Assembly: GCA_015486895.1 (NCBI GenBank)
Contig: WFQT01000382.1
Coordinates: 1-24,269, forward strand
Direction: 5' to 3'
DNA from: Anaerolineae bacterium
GTDB taxonomy: Bacteria; Chloroflexota; Anaerolineae; JAADDB01
DNA: 24,269 nucleotides
In this document: in pieces, positions 20,866-24,269 of the stretch
Layout: each line of letters starts with the position of its first letter
How positions within the stretch are numbered: the first letter of the stretch is position 1
Translations under genes and position numbers: made by a program
The notes under the pieces: model-generated
Told to the model about the DNA's origin: nothing
What the model saw: only the letters and a program-made list of their open reading frames with translations
Databases searched by the model: none

Positions 20866-23355
20866 ATGAAAGTACCGCTTTCCTGGTTGAAAGATTACGT
20901 GGATATTGACCTGCCGGTGCATCAACTGGCCGAAAAGATGACCTTAGCAGGCTTAGAAGTTACGAAAACAGAGCATGTCGGCGAGTGGTGGGATCGGGAG
21001 AAAATTTTAGTCGGGCAGGTTCTGCAGGTGGAACGCCATCCCAATGCCGACCGGCTGCTGTTGGCCGATGTGGCATACGGCGGTGAAGCACCGCTACGGG
21101 TCGTCACCGGCGCGCCCAACCTGCTGCCCTACTTAGGTGCTCCGGAGCCGGGGCCAAAGGTTGTCTTTGCATTGGTGGGAGCTGTGCTCATTGACGGTTA
21201 CGATCCAGCTCGTAAGCGCAAAAAGCTGAAGGCCAGCAAAATCCGTGGTATCCCTTCCATGGGCATGGTTTGTTCTGAGCGGGAATTAGGCCTTTCGGAC
21301 GAGCACAGTGGCATAATCATCCTGCCGGAAGACGCACCGGTCGGCATGCCGTTGGTAGATTACCTGGGCGATACCGTTTTTGACATTGATATCACGCCTA
21401 ACATGGCTCGCTGTTTGAGCATGACCGGCGTGGCCCGGGAAGTGCACGCGCTGTTAGAAACACCGCTACACATTCAGTGGCCCAAAGTTAAACCAGCATC
21501 GCTCTCCTACACGGCTGGGGACAAAGTGAATGTAGTTATCGAGGATAGCGATCTCTGTCAGCGCTACACGGCCACTCTGCTGGAAAATGTGCAAATTGGC
21601 CCCTCGCCTTTCTGGATGGCGCGACGGCTCAGCCTGGCTGGCATGCGACCCATCAATAACGTGGTAGACATTACCAACTACGTGATGTTGGAATGGGGAC
21701 AGCCGTTGCATGCTTTTGACTATGACAAGTTGGTAGCGCGAGCCGGTGGAGGAAAGCCTACGATCATTGTGCGACGGGCTCGGCCGGGGGAAACCATGCG
21801 CACGTTGGACGGTGTGGATCGCGAGTTAACAGAGGATATGTTGCTCATTTGCGACATTGCCGGCCCCATTGCCATTGCCGGGGTCATGGGTGGCGAGGAA
21901 ACAGAGGTCATGCCGGGGACGGCAAACATCTTGTTAGAATCGGCTACCTTTGAGTACATTAACAACCGCCAAACGGCCCAGGCGTTGCGGTTACCATCCG
22001 AAGCTTCTTACCGCTTCAGTCGCGGCATTCCCGCGGGTATGGTGGTACCGGCGGCGCAGCGGGCGGCAGAACTGATGGCCACTTCCGCTGGGGCGACAGT
22101 TGTCCCTGCCATGGTGGACACCTATCCCGTGCCGCAAGAGACCCGCGTAGTAGAAGTAACACCACAACGCATTCAAAAGCTATTAGGTGCCGATATCCCA
22201 CCGGAGAAGATGGTAGCCATTTTGCAGCGGCTTGACTTCTCCGTGGAAGCGGAGAAGCCATTGATTGCAAATAGTCTTTTGCGTTGCACAGTGCCATGGC
22301 ACCGCCTTGACGTCAGCATCCCGGCAGACATAGTAGAGGAAGTAGCCCGGGTATGGGGCGCCGATCGGCTGCCAGAGCGGTTGTTACCGACGACGTTGCC
22401 GCCCCAGCGCCACAACTGGGTGTTAGAGGCCGAAGAATTCCTTAGGGACTTATTGGTGGGTGCCGGGTTGCAGGACATTATCCCTTATCCGCTAACCAGC
22501 CTGGAGCATTGCAGCCGCTTGCACCCCGATGGCCCTGCACCTGACCCGGCTGACTATGTCCGCATCGCCAATCCCCTCACGCCAGAGCGATCGGTCATGC
22601 GGCACACGCTGTTAGTGAGCTTATTAGAGACGGTGCAATATAATTTGCGTTATAGCGAGCGCTTAGCAATGTTCGAGATAGGCCGCATTTATCTACCGCT
22701 ACCCTCCGGCCGGGCAGAAGAACCGCATCGGCTGGGGATAATCATGGTGGGCCCGCGACAGGTGCCGGCAATGGGCGTAGACGATGCCGGAAAGCTCTTT
22801 ACTTTCGCCGACTTAAAAGGGGTACTGGAGCTAATTTTCCGTCGTTTGGGGATGCAAGACGTCATTTTCCTGCCCACATCGCACCCAACTTTTGGTCCCC
22901 AAGTGACAGCCATCCGGCAGGGAAAGAGAGAAATCGGTGTGGCTGGCGTGCTGCACCCCCTGGTACGGGAAGCTTTCGGCTTGTCCCAACTGCCGGTTCT
23001 GTTGGCGGAACTGGAGATTCCTCCCTTGGTGGAGGCGTATCAGAAGCCATTGCAATTGCGCCCTATTTCCACTTTCCCACCTATCGTCGAGGATTTAGCA
23101 CTGGTGGTGGCTGCTAACCTGTTGGCCGGGGATGTGAAAGCTGCATTGCGCAAAGCCGGAGCGCCTCTCCTCCGGGAGGTGGAGCTGTTCGACGTTTATC
23201 AGGGAGAAGGGATACCGCCGGGGAAGAAGAGCCTTGCTTTTCATCTGACATTCCAGTCTATGGAGAGAACGCTGAAGGACAAGGACACAGCCAAACTACG
23301 GCAAAAGATTTTGCGACAACTGAAAAAGTCATTAGGTGCGGAATTGCGCAGGTAG
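20866..23355 (+). CDS. pheT: Phenylalanine--tRNA ligase beta subunit
   Basis: 829 residues; ATG 20866 preceded by GAGAAGGAGTG. Domains in order: an N-terminal start MKVPLSWLKDYVDIDLP, an EMAP-type tRNA-binding domain (about 43-155, VGQVLQVERHPNADRLLL and VVTGAPNL), the B3/B4 domain with editing site (about 210-400), a B5 DNA-binding-like domain (about 425-490), the pseudo-catalytic core (VRIANPLTPERSVMRHTLL at about 565), and the C-terminal ferredoxin-fold anticodon-binding domain (about 735-828, REVELFDVYQGEGIPPGKKS). All expected parts are present, with no truncation. Co-transcribed with pheS under the T-box. Confidence 0.97.
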   Translation: MKVPLSWLKDYVDIDLPVHQLAEKMTLAGLEVTKTEHVGEWWDREKILVGQVLQVERHPNADRLLLADVAYGGEAPLRVVTGAPNLLPYLGAPEPGPKVVFALVGAVLIDGYDPARKRKKLKASKIRGIPSMGMVCSERELGLSDEHSGIIILPEDAPVGMPLVDYLGDTVFDIDITPNMARCLSMTGVAREVHALLETPLHIQWPKVKPASLSYTAGDKVNVVIEDSDLCQRYTATLLENVQIGPSPFWMARRLSLAGMRPINNVVDITNYVMLEWGQPLHAFDYDKLVARAGGGKPTIIVRRARPGETMRTLDGVDRELTEDMLLICDIAGPIAIAGVMGGEETEVMPGTANILLESATFEYINNRQTAQALRLPSEASYRFSRGIPAGMVVPAAQRAAELMATSAGATVVPAMVDTYPVPQETRVVEVTPQRIQKLLGADIPPEKMVAILQRLDFSVEAEKPLIANSLLRCTVPWHRLDVSIPADIVEEVARVWGADRLPERLLPTTLPPQRHNWVLEAEEFLRDLLVGAGLQDIIPYPLTSLEHCSRLHPDGPAPDPADYVRIANPLTPERSVMRHTLLVSLLETVQYNLRYSERLAMFEIGRIYLPLPSGRAEEPHRLGIIMVGPRQVPAMGVDDAGKLFTFADLKGVLELIFRRLGMQDVIFLPTSHPTFGPQVTAIRQGKREIGVAGVLHPLVREAFGLSQLPVLLAELEIPPLVEAYQKPLQLRPISTFPPIVEDLALVVAANLLAGDVKAALRKAGAPLLREVELFDVYQGEGIPPGKKSLAFHLTFQSMERTLKDKDTAKLRQKILRQLKKSLGAELRR

Positions 23356-23397
23356 AAATAAGGGGTGGTCTGAGATCGTTCCTTTCTCCTTTGTCGT

Positions 23398-23428
23398 ACT
23401 GGAGTCTACCCTGAAAATAGCCCCCGCC
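23398..23428 (+). repeat. Family B head joined to a family G end, over a gene stop
   Basis: ACTGGAGTCTACCCTGAAAAT then AGCCCCCGCC: the first nine bases match the family B start, while the reverse complement GGGGGCTATTTTCAGGG matches the end of the family G insert at 14866-14885. The minus-strand glycosyltransferase-like gene uses CTA at 23406 (TAG) as its stop, so its last residues are repeat sequence. Confidence 0.6.
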
Positions 23429-24269
23429 TGGCGCTGGCGACGCATTCCGCACGCTTGGACAAGAAGTAACTCAGTAGTAGTGGCAAAATAAAGATGTACG
23501 GGATGCTGAGTAGGTAAACAATCCACACCGGCCAATGGAGGAGGTAGCGCACATCCCAAAAGTAAACGGTCACCGTCAAGACTGTGAAGGAGAAGAAAAG
23601 AATCGCATCGCGCCAGGCTAATCGGCGACAGAAAGGTACTAACACCAATAGCCAGGTGGCATACCAGGGGCGGAAACTGTTGGTAAAGAGAAACAGCAGC
23701 GCCGCAAGGACAGCCAGCCAGGCGGCGACCAAGCTAATCTTCCCGCGCCAGAAGCGCCAAAGCAACCAGACATAAGCAATTCCAAACGCCAAATGGAGGC
23801 CGTTCATAACCGGGCGGAAAACGGCAACGCCGGGAAGGAAACGCCGTCCCAAGAGGATAAGCATGGCGGAGACGGACATGGTAGCGTAATCCTGATGTAG
23901 TAATGCCCACTGCCCTGGCGCCTCGTGAATTAGCAACCAGAGAATAGCTCCCCAAAGCAACGCCAGTGCAGCGTTCAGTACCAACCAGCGGCGGCGAAAA
24001 GAGGTCTTCTCCTCCCTCCAGGCCAGCAAAAAGAGAAAAGGCCACAAGAACAGGGGAATGAGTTTGGACAGAGCGCTCAGCCAAAGAGAAACAGCGGCCC
24101 ACGTCCAGCGCCGTTGATGCGCTGCCCACCAGGAACACAGCAAGAAGAGGAGCATCAGCAAGTCATTGTGCCCATCTACGCCGAACATCAACAATACTAA
24201 AGGGTTCCAGGCGAACAAAAGCAAACCCACTTCTCGGCGGTCTGACCAAACCTCAGCGAGGATCCGGTC
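23406..24269 (-). CDS. Polytopic membrane glycosyltransferase-like protein (5' end outside window)
   Basis: The frame is open to the right edge, so the N terminus is missing; 287 residues are visible. It has about seven or eight hydrophobic segments. The motif FAWNPLVLLMFGVDGHNDLLML near the visible start, split as FAWNPLVLLMFG and VDGHNDLLML, is like those of GT-C membrane mannosyltransferases and DUF2029/GT87-type proteins that use polyprenyl-phosphate sugars, with SKLIPLFLWPFLFLLAWR following. Such enzymes add sugars to lipids or cell-wall glycans from the outer face of the membrane. A GTG at 24230 is not the start because the reading frame and protein homology pattern continue upstream. 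The C terminus ends in repeat-like sequence. The GT-C type is likely, the substrate unknown. Confidence 0.72.
   Translation of the reverse strand, partial: DRILAEVWSDRREVGLLLFAWNPLVLLMFGVDGHNDLLMLLFLLCSWWAAHQRRWTWAAVSLWLSALSKLIPLFLWPFLFLLAWREEKTSFRRRWLVLNAALALLWGAILWLLIHEAPGQWALLHQDYATMSVSAMLILLGRRFLPGVAVFRPVMNGLHLAFGIAYVWLLWRFWRGKISLVAAWLAVLAALLFLFTNSFRPWYATWLLVLVPFCRRLAWRDAILFFSFTVLTVTVYFWDVRYLLHWPVWIVYLLSIPYIFILPLLLSYFLSKRAECVASARRGLFSG

Overview
The window looks like a chromosomal segment of a free-living bacterium, most plausibly a member of the Chloroflexota (Anaerolineae-like). This is inferred, not proven, from gene style: a fused nuoCD, a T-box-controlled pheST operon, a UPF0173 hydrolase, Gram-positive-like Shine-Dalgarno sequences, and intergenic regions packed with short dispersed repeats. 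The ends are truncated inside genes: a Fur-family regulator at the left and a membrane glycosyltransferase-like protein at the right.

Left third (1-9400): the end of a Fur-family regulator is followed by a zinc/manganese-type ABC importer (binding lipoprotein, ATPase, permease). Then come a two-CBS-domain protein, an MBL-fold hydrolase, aspartate kinase (lysC, minus strand, with an attenuator-like leader), a universal stress protein and an AI-2E-family membrane protein (minus).

Middle (9400-12360): a gene-poor accessory stretch holds a truncated tyrosine-recombinase start, an AT-rich SAM methyltransferase and several repeat elements. Right of it (12362-15787) is a compact nuoB-nuoCD-nuoI operon ending in a good terminator. 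It lacks nuoA before nuoB and nuoH before nuoI; the nuoD-nuoI gap instead holds a duplicated 41-bp repeat.

Right third (15800-24269): a UPF0173 metal-dependent hydrolase with a terminator, a small CX2CX10CX2C protein, a HEAT-like helical protein on the minus strand (possibly a leaderless mRNA), then a complete promoter plus T-box leader and pheS-pheT, and finally a partial membrane glycosyltransferase.

The most unusual content is not a protein system but the intergenic DNA. At least eight repeat families (called A to H and J here) recur or stand out as structured elements. Family A has three full copies of about 230 bp with long inverted arms. Families B and C carry hairpins whose stems differ between copies by compensating base changes, which suggests selection on folded RNA or cruciform structure. 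Modules are shared between families, so the elements are mosaics. One repeat end supplies the stop codon of the ABC permease gene, and the other end supplies the AGGAGG ribosome binding site of the CBS gene; the same tail supplies the ribosome binding site of pheS. No transposase is visible in the window, so any mobility would have to act in trans.
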